Assembly: GCF_000835495.1 (NCBI RefSeq)
Contig: NW_015622544.1
Span: forward strand, 3,190,855 to 3,254,854
Length of the DNA stretch: 64,000 nucleotides
Origin: Cladophialophora immunda
Lineage: Eukaryota > Ascomycota > Eurotiomycetes > Chaetothyriales > Herpotrichiellaceae
Reading direction: 5' to 3'
Below, one piece after another: positions 32,633-42,584 of the stretch (its first letter is position 1; the number at the start of each line of letters is the position of its first letter). The notes beneath the pieces are model-generated. The model was not told the DNA's origin and made no database searches. It saw nothing but the letters and a program-made list of their open reading frames with translations. The translations under genes were made by a program, and so were the position numbers.

Positions 32633-34103
32633 ATGAATCCTCTCCGGACGGCGCTCGTGGGCGGCGCTGCAAGAAGATCCACACTCTCGAGCCGGGCTCT
32701 ATATCACTCGTCCTCTTCGCTCTCGTCCAGGATGGCGCCCACGGCATCGAACAGACTCGCCGCCGAATCACGCAGACTCGGCCTGCCACAGAGCCAGACC
32801 CGCACCATGTCCTCAGGCAAGGCGAAGATCAAGGTCAAGAATCCCGTCGTGGAACTCGACGGCGATGAGATGACTCGGATCATCTGGCAAGACATCAAGG
32901 ACAAGTTCATCTACCCGTATTTGGACATCGATCTGAAGTACTACGACTTGGGTTTGCCATACAGAGATGAGACGGACGACCAGGTCACCGTGGATGCTGC
33001 GGAGGCCATCAAGAAGTACTCGGTGGGCGTGAAGTGTGCGACTATCACTCCGGATGAAGCCAGGGTTGAGGAATTCCACCTGAAGAAGAGTATGATATAG
33101 AGTATCTCCGCATCTCCATGCCCAATTACTAACGCGCCTGGCAGTGTGGCTCTCTCCTAACGGCACAATTCGAAACATTCTCGGTGGCACTGTCTTCCGG
33201 GAGCCCATCGTGATCCCACGAATTCCCCGTCTCGTTCCCGGCTGGGAGAAGCCCATCATCATTGGTCGTCACGCGTTTGGAGACCAATATCGCGCCAAGG
33301 ACACAGTCATCCGCGAAGCAGGCACGTTGGAAATGGTCTTCACACCTAAGAACGGAGGCGAACCAGAAAAGATCAAGGTCTTTGACTTCCCTGCAACAGG
33401 CGGCGTTGCCCAAACACAATACAACACCGACGATTCAATAAGAGGATTCGCGCATGCCAGTTTCAAATTCGCACTTGATAGGGGCTATCCGCTCTACATG
33501 TCCACGAAGAACACCATTTTGAAGGCCTACGATGGACGCTTCAAGGACATCTTCCAGGAAATCTACGAGAAAGACTACGCTAAAGAATTCGAAGCCAAGA
33601 AGATCTGGTACGAACACCGCCTGATTGATGATATGGTTGCGCAAATGATCAAGAGCAGTGGAGGATTTGTGATTGCCATGAAGAATTATGACGGAGATGT
33701 GCAGAGCGATATTGTGGCGCAAGGTTTCGGATCACTAGGTTTAATGACCAGTCAGTTGATTACTCCCGATGGCTTGACGTTTGAGAGTGAAGCCGCGCAC
33801 GGGACTGTCACACGACACTACAGAGAACATCAGAAAGGAAGAGAGACCAGCACCAACCCCATCGCCAGTATTTTCGCCTGGACCAGGGGATTAGTCAAGC
33901 GTGGACAGCTTGATGACACACCCGAGTTGGTGACTTGGGCAGAGAATTTGGAGAAGGCCGTCATTCAGACTGTCAATGACGACGGAATCATGACCAAGGA
34001 TCTTGCTTTGGCCTGTGGACGCAAAGACCGGGAAGCGTGGGTTACTACGAGCCAATTTATGGAGGCGATTGAGAAGCGGTTCAAGAAGAACTTGGGGGCT
34101 TAG
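32633..34103 (+). CDS. IDP1: NADP-dependent isocitrate dehydrogenase
   Basis: Two exons, 32633-33089 and 33145-34103, over a 55-nt intron with a perfect TACTAAC branch (GTATGA ... GGCAG), giving 471 residues. The enzyme oxidatively decarboxylates isocitrate to 2-oxoglutarate and makes NADPH. Landmarks are '[20 protein letters not shown]', '[20 protein letters not shown]', '[19 protein letters not shown]', and '[20 protein letters not shown]'. The first 58 residues are Arg/Ser-rich with almost no acids, like a mitochondrial presequence. Met34 and Met59 ([10 protein letters not shown]) are in frame; use of Met59 would give the cytosolic form. In Aspergillus nidulans one gene makes both forms by alternative starts. 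The C-terminus (KKNLGA) is not a clear PTS1. Confidence 0.96.
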
Positions 34104-35222
34104 GGCCTGGGAGATGTTGCCAAGGCATAAGATGCCAGCGAAATGTTGGTGAACAACCGATGGTGGATGAGCAAAACTCGAGATGGGTGCAAATGCCGCG
34201 AAAGAAGACAATAAAGAACTGGATGCATAGACGACCAAGATGGGCAGAAGGACATGGCCAGCAATGCACAAGGGTCCCCACATCCGCAAGGCGTCGGCTT
34301 AGAATCAGATCAATCAGTTTCCGTTCGAGATTTGGGTAGGAAAGACGGTGTCCAGCATTCAGTCCAAATACTAGAATCAATATCTGCATCTGCATCTGCA
34401 TCCAAAATATATATATAAATACATATATATATCAAACCTGCCGTTCTGCCAAATCCTAACCCGGGGTCGTTGTGTTCCTCTTGTTGAGTTCTATCGCTGC
34501 CATGTCTGGTCGTTCCTGTTTCTTGTCCTTGTTCTGTGTAAATGACGGGTTTATTTTTTATGTTTGAGAACGGCGACAGAGCATACGTGGTGCCTCCGCG
34601 AGTAAGGTGATCATGGAGACCGGAGAAAGACGAGGAGGATGGCCGTCCCTTCTTTGCTCTCTCTCTCTCTCTCTCTCCCCCCACTCTTCTTGTTCCTTCG
34701 GGCAAAGTGGCGGTCACTGACAGATATCAGAGGAACGGAAGGCCGAGGACAAAGCGAGGACAAAGCCGGAAAAAAAAGAGAAAGCCGTTAAGAATTCCAC
34801 ACCCAGTCTATGTTTTGGTACTCCCCGGACCGGGACAAGAGCCACAAAGTCATAACGCAACGGAGCTCGCTATCAATAAAGCCCCTTCTGGGGAAAATCG
34901 GAACGCGGGATAGGCATGCACACAAGCACGCAAGCACGCATGCACGCAAACACCCGAATGAGTCTGTGACGGCCGTGACAAGGCTGCTTTCCGAAACAGC
35001 ATGACCACCATTCTCTCCTGCAGTTGAACCGATGCGCCCGAAGGGGTATTGCACAAGAAGGACTGTGCGTCGAGGCGCTCGTCGACGCCTATTTTCGCCC
35101 TCGCTGTCCCTTTTCTGTCCCTTATCGAGATTTCACGTCTTTCATCCCCTGCGCTCGATCCCAACTTTTCACCCCCCCCCCCCTTTTTCCCCGGGGGACT
35201 CATGGAAACTCAGTTATTGCCG
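34104..35222. repeat. intergenic region with several microsatellites
   Basis: Holds 'atctgc' hexamer repeats (about 34380-34400), an AT run (about 34408-34432), a CT run (34659-34677), a 'cacgcaagcacg' degenerate run (about 34918-34955) and a C run near 35170-35183. It separates the convergent NADP-isocitrate dehydrogenase and MBF1 genes. No gene is supported. Confidence 0.7.
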
Positions 35223-35774
35223 CTATTTCTTCTTGGCGGGTCCAGGTTTGGGGCTCCCAATGTCACTGCCCGTCAAGTTGATTTTCATGGCATTTTCCAG
35301 TTTCCGTATCGGGACCAGGTCATACACGCCTCTGCCACTCTCAATGTCTTTCAGCTGTGTTTCCTTGACCCCAGCCTTGTTCGCCAGGTCCTTTTGAGAC
35401 ATGGATTTCCCTTCCGCGTTTTTATTTTGGTTCCGCCAGTTGATGATGGCCCGTCCTACCGCCAGCGGGACGGTTTTGGGCTTTATGATGTCGTCCGAGC
35501 GGTCGACCTTGGTCAAGTGTTGGCCCTCGACGCTCGATTTCTATGTAGTCCCGTGTCAGTATCATCGTTGTTCGTGTCCAGCGGAACCGAAGCTGCCACG
35601 TACGCTGTTTGAGCCTCCGTATTTCTTTTCTGTGGCAACGACGGCTCCGGATCGTTTGGCTGCGTTGAGCGCAGAGTTACCCTTAACGACCCGTTCACGG
35701 TCGACCCCTCCACTGCCAGGGCCTCTGGCTTTGCTACCGATACGAGTGACGGTGTCCCAGTCGTTATCAGCCAT
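35223..35774 (-). CDS. MBF1: multiprotein-bridging factor 1 (MBF1)
   Basis: Two exons, 35774-35604 and 35540-35223, over a 63-nt intron (GTACGT ... CTACATAG), giving 162 residues. The N-terminal MBF1 domain has 'DWDTVTRIGSKARGPGSGG' and 'NAAKRSGAVVATEKKY'; after the splice 'GQHLTKVDRSDDIIKPKTVP' and then a Cro/C1-type helix-turn-helix (about residues 85-140) with 'GKSMSQKDLANKAGVKETQL' and 'IESGRGVYDLVPIRKLENAM'. MBF1 is a coactivator linking bZIP activators such as Gcn4 to TBP, and also protects reading frame on collided ribosomes. The tail is basic (PGPAKKK). Confidence 0.95.
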
Positions 35775-36585
35775 GGTGTCGAGTATAGAAGTCGTGCAGA
35801 CTTAGGAATGCGAGGACGGCGGTGGCGTGGTGGGTTACGGTTGCTTTCGTCGCCGAAATGATACAGCGAACAGGATTCTGGGCTATCAGGATGAATTGTC
35901 CAGGGGATATATTGGGTAATATGACCAGGTTTGAGCGAGAAGGACTTTGTTGAGTGTTGAAGAGAAAATGAGTCGACGTTGACAATCTAGAAGCTGCCAT
36001 TCCATCCGCCGCCATTTCGCTGCAACTGGCTGCGGCTAAAGCCTGATTGAGTCATCGCCCCACGCCACGGCGCCAAGGCTCGGACTTTCTGCTTTCGCCG
36101 TCCTCCGCCACTCCGCCAGGCGCATGCCCCGGTGGGCGGCAAGGCTGAATGGAAATCTCAGCAATCGCTGTCAAACGAATCGCCACACAGGCCAAAGTGC
36201 GATCACCCCGGGCGGCTGCAATCAGGCTCCCGGTTAGCTCTGTAACACGAGAACGAAGATAACATTGGCCCGCGCTTGAATGTTGTCTGAGATTCTGCTG
36301 TCTACCATCTCCGGAAAGGGAACGATCGTGTCTCTTCAGCCTGAGCATGGCTGGTCAAAGCGCGTATGCTATACGCCTGGATGCCCTGGTAGATGTATGA
36401 GTACTCGGTACATAGCCCTGCGCGACCTGAGACACAAGACCGGGAATCAATGGCCGGCTAGGCGACTGTTTTGACTGAAAATCTTGCTCTCTTCCCTTCT
36501 AATTCTATGAGTTTGACAACAATCATAGTGCAATCTTCGCTCTGAGCAGAGATCAGTCTCATTCCAACGCAATTGGCACGGCCCT
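35775..36585. other. intergenic, no gene seen
   Basis: Upstream of MBF1. Short frames only. A minus-strand frame near 36458-36646 and the plus frames beside it are protein-like in places but interrupted. Confidence 0.35.
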
Positions 36586-37404
36586 TTGCGGGAATTGTGC
36601 GGAGTTTTTTCAAAACATGGTTTATCTGAAGACGCGCTGTCTTCAATATTCAACTCGTTCTTTGCCAGAGTCCCGAAACACCGTCTTCAATTCTCTGCGG
36701 CAGAGCGCATGGTAAAACTCATCGAAACTCTCACAAAGATTGTCCTGATTTTCGCTCACGTCATCGAGCTCGAAGATTGTGGTGATATGCCAATCATACT
36801 GACCGATGACATTAACTACTTCTCGTCCCTCTTACGCGAGATTCGGGAGGGCGAGAATCAGCTGGGGCTCATTGGCTGGCGTGAGGCGTTCAACGGAGTC
36901 GAGGAGCTGCTCTCGTCTAAGATTCCCTTTAGAGATGCAGGCCGTAGTGACTATACCCATAGCATGTCCCTCTCCAGTGATTTCGGGCGGTCTGTGTATC
37001 TGGACACTTTTGGTGATTGCGACCCAGTCGATGTTCGGCCCGAGCTTGTTCACATTCGCAAGGGTACACCCACAAGTTCAAAGACAGGAGAACGCAGATT
37101 GCTGGTGAGAGATGGGAGTGGCATAAGCCATGGCGCGAAAACATACGTCTTCCCCGTTGAGAGAGCCCCGAGGCACACCCCTCGACATTTGCCAAGTGCA
37201 TTTCCCGGAACGTCTATCATACGTCCCTCTCGCATGACTTCCAAATCACCCTTCATCTTGGCTTCCAGGCAGTTCCCAAGTGGGAGAAGCGTGGAGGCTC
37301 CAAATCTTTCCAAGAATCCATGTGCTACGGTCCCATCGGTGTTGCGAGTCTGCGCTCTCGAGCACGTGGCTTCACAGAAGGGGAAACGGTACCTCATTTT
37401 GTAG
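36586..37404 (+). pseudogene. possible decayed or incompletely modelled protein gene
   Basis: A 272-codon plus-strand frame with no ATG until about 36709 (codon 42). It starts well ('FFARVPKHRLQFSAAERMVK', 'ILTDDINYFSSLLREIREGE', 'LIGWREAFNGVEELLSSKIP') with good helix-like patterning. After about 37130 it becomes Pro/Ser/Arg-rich, while another frame from about 37190 to 37430 reads more like protein ('FQITLHLGFQAVPKWEKRGG'). No splice pair was convincing. I do not recognise the protein. A frame-shifted relic or a multi-exon gene are both possible. Confidence 0.3.
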
Positions 37405-38387
37405 GACCGGGTCGGACTTGTCTCAGCTTTACCTGCCGTCTGGAAAGCGTGGCCATCTGAGACAAGAAGTTTCGTCGTGATTTTGGATTTTATGCAGTCG
37501 CAAATCTTTGATGCGATTTTGGATGATCGGTCTCATCAGGCTTTTGCATTCTGGCGTCTGAGGTACTGAATACACAGTTCAAGAATGACATATTTAGACA
37601 CACATTCTGTTTATCCTGGGACACGGCCCATGGCTGGACCTTTCTTCGATGCATTGCATTGCGGGTGGGATAAATTCTGACTCGTCTCCAACAGGGTCGA
37701 GAAGGACAGAATCAAGGCCATGGTAACAGGGTGAACGTGAACGAGATTCGCAAATTGTCTGGGGGAACTGCAAAATGAAGAAACTGCTTGTTTGTCGTGG
37801 TATGTTGCTTTTGCTGTGCCAAGAGGAGTCTCGGCAACACTACTCGATAATAATAGAAATACACACTGGCGGTTCTACGCTGGGGCAGTACGTTCTTTCT
37901 ACGACGCCTCGCCGTCATAAGAACTGTTGACATAAGCTGCGGAAGATGGAGGATGCCGGCTTCCCGGCAGGATTTCCAATAATTGCTTCGATACTGCTCT
38001 GTTACTTCGGACTGGCAAACTGGACCACGATCTGAATGATGCAGGATCAGAGACAGGTTTACTTCTGCTTGCGGGGCATGAAGTATCCAAATGCGGCGCT
38101 AGTGCCGAAAGTCATACTCCCAATCCGGCAATTTCTTATGGAAGCCAATCAGAGCGCGCTCTGTGCGATGACTAATGCCGCCGTGGCTGGACGTTAGACG
38201 TCAAAGCACTGACTTCCACCCTCTCAAAGGTCGCAGAACTGTCTTGCTTCTCGTAATCACATCATCCTTCTGAGATTCACTTGATTGTAAAGCATGGGAA
38301 AGAGGTTGAGATGTTTTGCTGCAGGGAATAACTCGGCAGCTGGGATTGCTAGAGAAGTAAAGGGAAATAGAATGGACCGGCTCCAGC
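37405..38387. other. intergenic, no gene seen
   Basis: Upstream of the hydrolase gene; AT-richer than the gene, no motif or repeat. Confidence 0.4.
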
Positions 38388-38394
38388 TATAAAA
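38388..38394 (+). promoter_or_regulatory. TATA box of the alpha/beta hydrolase gene
   Basis: TATAAAA 142 bp upstream of the chosen ATG (38530). A strong match, and it supports an inducible, TATA-type promoter. Sequence match only. Confidence 0.5.
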
Positions 38395-38529
38395 GAGAGG
38401 GCATCCCTTCATCTGGTATCAGAGGTGTCCAGTTCAACATCATCCGATCACTCCAACATCAGTGCTACACGACTTGACATTCAAACCATAGAAAGAAACT
38501 CCAGAACACATACCAAAAGCTCTCACACC

Positions 38530-39393
38530 ATGGCCACCTACGAGACCGCCGAGGACCAATTCGTCACCATCAACGGCATCAAACACGCCTACCGCCGGTT
38601 CGGGCAGACCAGCGGCACGCCGCTGTTCCTCCACGTGCACTTCCGCGGCAACATGGACTGGTGGGACCCGGTCTTCATCAACGGGCTGGCGGCCAAGCGG
38701 CCGATCCTGCTGGTGGACAACACGGGCGTGGGCCGCAGCGAAGGTGAGGTCGGGCTGACGTTCGCGGCGTGGGCGCAGACCATCATCGACGTGGCCAAGG
38801 CGCTGGGCATCCCCAAGCTCGACGTCCTGGGCTTCTCGATGGGCGGCTTCGTCGCGCAGCGCATCGCCCTGCAGGAGCCGGACCTGGTGCGCCGCCTGAT
38901 CGTCGCCGGCGCGGGCCCCTCGGCCGGCGAGGGCGTGGTGGGCGGCGACCCGAAGTACTTCACCGAGGTGGCCAGCGCGGCGACGCCCGAGGAGTCGAAC
39001 ACCGGGCTGATGCACACGTTCTTCTCGCCGTCGGCCAAGAAGCAGGCCCGGGCGGCCGAGTGGATCCGGCGCATGGAGGCCGCGCGCCGGGACCGCGCCC
39101 CGCTGCTGCACGAGCAGGGCACGCAGCGCCAGATCGCGGCCGTGCAGCGCTGGTTCTCGGGCGACTTCCGCGACGAGGGCTCCTTCGACCTGCTCGACCG
39201 CATCGCCGTGCCCACCCTCGTCGCCAACGGCTCCAACGACCTCCTCGTCCCCACCGAGAACAGCATCGTCCTGTGGCGCCGCCTGACCAACTGCGACGCC
39301 AGCCTGCACCTGTACCCGGACTCGGGCCACGGCTTCCTCGACGAGTACAACGTGCACTTTGCCCAGCTGGTCAATGATTTCCTGGATGACTAG
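38530..39393 (+). CDS. alpha/beta hydrolase
   Basis: An intronless 287-residue protein. The nucleophile elbow is 'GFSMGGF' (Ser at about residue 106), the oxyanion strand is 'PLFLHVHFRGNMDWWDP', the acid strand is 'VANGSNDLLVP' and the catalytic His is in 'DSGHGFLDEY'. The triad is complete. The nearest general class is the fold used by epoxide/haloalkane/ester hydrolases and peroxidase-like members; the substrate is unknown. The start 'ACCATGGCC' is a good context; an upstream in-frame ATG at 38425 adds Ser/Thr-rich sequence without fold. Third codon positions are almost all G or C, unlike its flanks, so the complementary strand has a spurious 327-codon frame. Confidence 0.85.
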   Translation: MATYETAEDQFVTINGIKHAYRRFGQTSGTPLFLHVHFRGNMDWWDPVFINGLAAKRPILLVDNTGVGRSEGEVGLTFAAWAQTIIDVAKALGIPKLDVLGFSMGGFVAQRIALQEPDLVRRLIVAGAGPSAGEGVVGGDPKYFTEVASAATPEESNTGLMHTFFSPSAKKQARAAEWIRRMEAARRDRAPLLHEQGTQRQIAAVQRWFSGDFRDEGSFDLLDRIAVPTLVANGSNDLLVPTENSIVLWRRLTNCDASLHLYPDSGHGFLDEYNVHFAQLVNDFLDD

Positions 39394-39734
39394 GAAGGGG
39401 AAGAAGGGGAGATTGAGTTGCAATGCCTCGTGTGAAAGTATCTGCTAGAATGCCACTATAACTACATAGTTGGACGTATGATGGCTATCATGAACCTCAA
39501 ATGTCCGACCTGATTCGAGTTGCAATAGTACTTTTATTCTACCCAAAATTGCAGATATGTTTCTGTGCCAAATACAGGGCGCACCAATTTGACTTCGATA
39601 ACCCTTTCGCTCTTTCAGCCTCGCAAGAGCCTTTAACAACCGAATGACCCTGTCCATCGCCATCATCAAGAACCCCAGCCTTTTCCCCCTTCCTAGCGAA
39701 AGTTATGCAGAATCAGACTTGCCAAAATGGGGAA

Positions 39735-40781
39735 CTATCCGCCATAGGACCCAGGGCCTCCTTGGATCTCCACATCTTCCATTGTATAGGGCTGGACCCG
39801 TAGAGGCCAGGAGTTCCAGTTAGCATAGGGGTTCAAGCCCTCGACGCCGCGTTCGGAGGTTTCCGGGCCACAAATGTACCTTCCAGGTGTCGGCGACCGC
39901 AAATGCCACCAGTCTTCGAACTCTTCCTCAAACCGCTCCCGAACCGCCTCGGTATCAGGCCACCTGAGGCTGTGGTAGGAGAAAGGGCCCTCTGCGATGT
40001 CGAGGCCGACCCTGAAGCGCCTGGGAAATTTGACAAACGGTACAGCTTGAGAGAGTGGCATGTACCATCGCCACGAGGACAGGCATCGCTTAATTGAACT
40101 GAGGTCCCAGAGCGGTCGTTCGTGCCGTTGGTCGCGATCGTCGAACCCTTGAGATCCGTCAAACACGAATTCCCAGCGCATCTTCTCGACATATCGTGGC
40201 ATTCCGAGGCATTCCATGATCTGGGACAGAGCAATGGACTGGCGACGAACACAAAGGATGGAGTTCCGGCATCTGGTACGGCTGTTGAACGTCGAGTAGG
40301 GAACGTCGATTCGTTTCAGAGTTCTCTGGACCATCATGCATGCATCATCCAGCGATTCGTGAAGCCCAGGCCTAAAGCTAACAATAATTTCCCTCCAAGC
40401 TGTGAGAGGAAACCGTGCTGCGTTGCCCAGAGTGGTGCTGATAATATTTTCGGGTCTCGCCAAGGTATGACATTGGCAATTCCTCCCGCTTTGGATGTAA
40501 ATGCGAAGCGGGAAACGTGAGATCTCGTCTCTGATCATGCGAGAAGTCTGTAAAAGGGATTTGATTGTAGTAGGACAGATATCGCCGGCCGAGTCAGTAG
40601 ATATGCTGACACCCTTTTCTGGAACGAAGTAGCTCAGGACTTGCAAGATGAGCTCGTCGGGAAGAATTTGACGTCGGGGGGAAGGACCGCCGTCAATATC
40701 CTCTACAGACTCTGTACGACATGTGGAGGTCAAAGGTGTCTGGGCGTATCCGACGTGGCAAGGAGCGGTGATGGAATCCAT
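39735..40781 (-). CDS. F-box-like protein, paralogue A of a local family
   Basis: An intronless 348-residue protein. It begins with an F-box-like helix 'ILPDELILQVLSYFVPEKGV' at about residues 39-58, followed by 'TIKSLLQTSRMIRDEI' and 'FPLRIYIQSGRNCQCHTL'. The middle has 'WEFVFDGSQGFDDRDQ' and 'PLWDLSSIKRCLSSWRWY'. The same blocks, in the same order, occur in the genes at 41402-42427 and 46359-47138. F-box proteins join Skp1-cullin ubiquitin ligases, but a Skp1-binding role here is inference from the first helix only. The C-terminus is unrelated to known repeats. It is head to head with paralogue B. Confidence 0.7.
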   Translation of the reverse strand: MDSITAPCHVGYAQTPLTSTCRTESVEDIDGGPSPRRQILPDELILQVLSYFVPEKGVSISTDSAGDICPTTIKSLLQTSRMIRDEISRFPLRIYIQSGRNCQCHTLARPENIISTTLGNAARFPLTAWREIIVSFRPGLHESLDDACMMVQRTLKRIDVPYSTFNSRTRCRNSILCVRRQSIALSQIMECLGMPRYVEKMRWEFVFDGSQGFDDRDQRHERPLWDLSSIKRCLSSWRWYMPLSQAVPFVKFPRRFRVGLDIAEGPFSYHSLRWPDTEAVRERFEEEFEDWWHLRSPTPGRYICGPETSERGVEGLNPYANWNSWPLRVQPYTMEDVEIQGGPGSYGG

Positions 40782-41401
40782 CGTCGAGTTAGCAGAGTCA
40801 AGGGAGGTGAAGTGGTTTTGAGTATAGTGTCAGCTGTTGACACACTGCGGAGGGTAGGTTGACTGGACAGAGAGAGTTATGCATGCTGTACGTTTACCCT
40901 ACCAGGCCATCACAGATAAATGTCTCGCATCAAACATGGGAGTCGGTCCAAAGCCCTCGAGGTCCTCGAGGACCTTGAAGGTTGGCCTTTGCAAGGCTGC
41001 TGTCTCAGGAAGGAGGCAGCCAGACATTCCAGGTTTACACATCGACATAACGGTTGAGGGAACGCTGATTAGCCATGGGTGCTGCAGCGGCCACACAAAT
41101 GAGTCGTTTCCGCGGATGGTACATGGTGTACCAAAGGATTGATGAGGGCGAAAGTTTGGATCAGGGCAGGTCGTGGATGCTGCGGGTCCTGGCTTCCAGG
41201 CGAGGACCTCGAGCTGTTACAACAGCTCTCATACATTGAATATGTCTGCCGACATTGCTTCTTTCCATAATAATCCACTTGGACAGAACAGGGCGCACGT
41301 ATAAAGCACCATCCGTCCAACCCGCCCGCCAGCTTGGAGTAGCCCCTTGAGTTACACAGCCGATCACGAACCTGAGCCTCGACAGGGACCTCGACGTAGA
41401 T
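40782..41401. promoter_or_regulatory. shared divergent promoter of paralogues A and B
   Basis: 620 bp between the two starts. TATAAA at 41300-41305 lies 97 bp before the ATG of paralogue B. On the other side only a weak TATACT is seen near paralogue A. A 9-bp direct repeat-like 'gaggtcctcgaggacc' palindrome lies near 40960-40976. Confidence 0.4.
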
Positions 41402-42427
41402 ATGAATATGGAGACCAATGCTCGACCTTGTTTGACAGACAACGACATGAATGATTTCGTGGACACAGTGAAGTCCTGCCGGCGGGATCGATACCTGCTG
41501 CCGTTTGAAATCCTGGCGCAGATCATCTCGAATGTTGTCCCACGCGACGGGCTCTGTGTGTCAAACCACCCCGACTACCACTCCGATTTCGCCACTATCG
41601 GGTCGCTTCTGAGAGTCAGCGTCGCGGTCCAGAACGAGCTCCTTCACCGCATATTCAGCCTACCACTGCAAGTCCGTATTTCGAGCGGAATCAGCTGTCG
41701 CTGCTTGTTTGGGGTGGAAGGATTCTCCAAGACGCGGCTGGGCAGGGCAGCCGTTCTCCCACTAGGAAGATTCCCAGAGATTGTGGTGACGTTTGTCCCA
41801 CGATTGCTCATGGTGCCGTGCGGGTACAGGAGCCAGACGCCGTTCTCAGTCGATTTCCTGAGCGGCCACAGAGGAGTGCTAAAGTTCAGAACTGACATTC
41901 GTTGCATATCGCGGCAGTCTCAGGATCTCGCAGAGGCACTTAGCAGACATCCAGACACCAAGGCTGACCGTACGCCTCCCTTCAGATTCAGATTTGATGG
42001 AACTCATGGCATGGACGAGGTAAACAGGCTGAGGGAGATACCTCTATGGGAGGTTTCGGTGCTTAGACGGCTGTTGGAAAAGTGGCAGTGGGTTTGCCTC
42101 CCGACGGTGTCGCACCATACTCCGGGCTATCAGATCGACGTGCCCGAGAAAGTCGTGACTGGGGTTGTCTTGATCTCGAAGTATAACCAGGATGACAACC
42201 TCACCGGCATCAGTCTGGATGACTGTCCCGATGTGGTCGCTCGCTACTGGAAGGGCCTCTTGCTAAGTTTCTATACGGATTCGTCCCCGATCATTATGGA
42301 GATTGGATACAACAAAAATCGCATCAATCGTCGTTTCATCATTACCGCGAGGAAGGCAACAGAAGTCCACGGTGCTGAAGACCTATACGAAGCGGAATGC
42401 TTCATCCAAGACACAGACCCGCACTGA
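41402..42427 (+). CDS. F-box-like protein, paralogue B of a local family
   Basis: An intronless 341-residue protein. The helix 'LPFEILAQIISNVVPRDGLC' (about residues 34-53) is followed by 'VSNHPDYHSD', 'TIGSLLRVSVAVQNELLHRI' and 'LPLQVRISSGISCRCLFGV'. The middle has 'FRFRFDGTHGMDEVNR' and 'PLWEVSVLRRLLEKWQWV', which match paralogue A closely in spacing and sequence. The C-terminal third (from 'PEKVVTGVVLISK') matches A weakly. Identity between the copies is partial, so the duplication is old or fast-evolving. A shared CxC (CRC/CQC/CDC) in the N-domain is conserved in all three copies. Confidence 0.75.
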   Translation: MNMETNARPCLTDNDMNDFVDTVKSCRRDRYLLPFEILAQIISNVVPRDGLCVSNHPDYHSDFATIGSLLRVSVAVQNELLHRIFSLPLQVRISSGISCRCLFGVEGFSKTRLGRAAVLPLGRFPEIVVTFVPRLLMVPCGYRSQTPFSVDFLSGHRGVLKFRTDIRCISRQSQDLAEALSRHPDTKADRTPPFRFRFDGTHGMDEVNRLREIPLWEVSVLRRLLEKWQWVCLPTVSHHTPGYQIDVPEKVVTGVVLISKYNQDDNLTGISLDDCPDVVARYWKGLLLSFYTDSSPIIMEIGYNKNRINRRFIITARKATEVHGAEDLYEAECFIQDTDPH

Positions 42428-42584
42428 CCAAGGTGCAAAACACTGTTTGGTGTGAACAGCCCACCAATAAACCCCTGGAACAAGTCATTTCCCTGGACGA
42501 CCAAGAGCTTCATGCACAAGTGGCGCACGAGGTGAAGCTATTGGGGGTGGATCAAGCGCTGCTTGAGTCTCCGGGGGAGTTCGA

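Noticed and set aside
38440..39423. 327-codon frame antisense to the hydrolase
   Set aside because: A by-product of extreme GC3 in the hydrolase; its sequence is Val/Ala/Arg/His-rich without motif.
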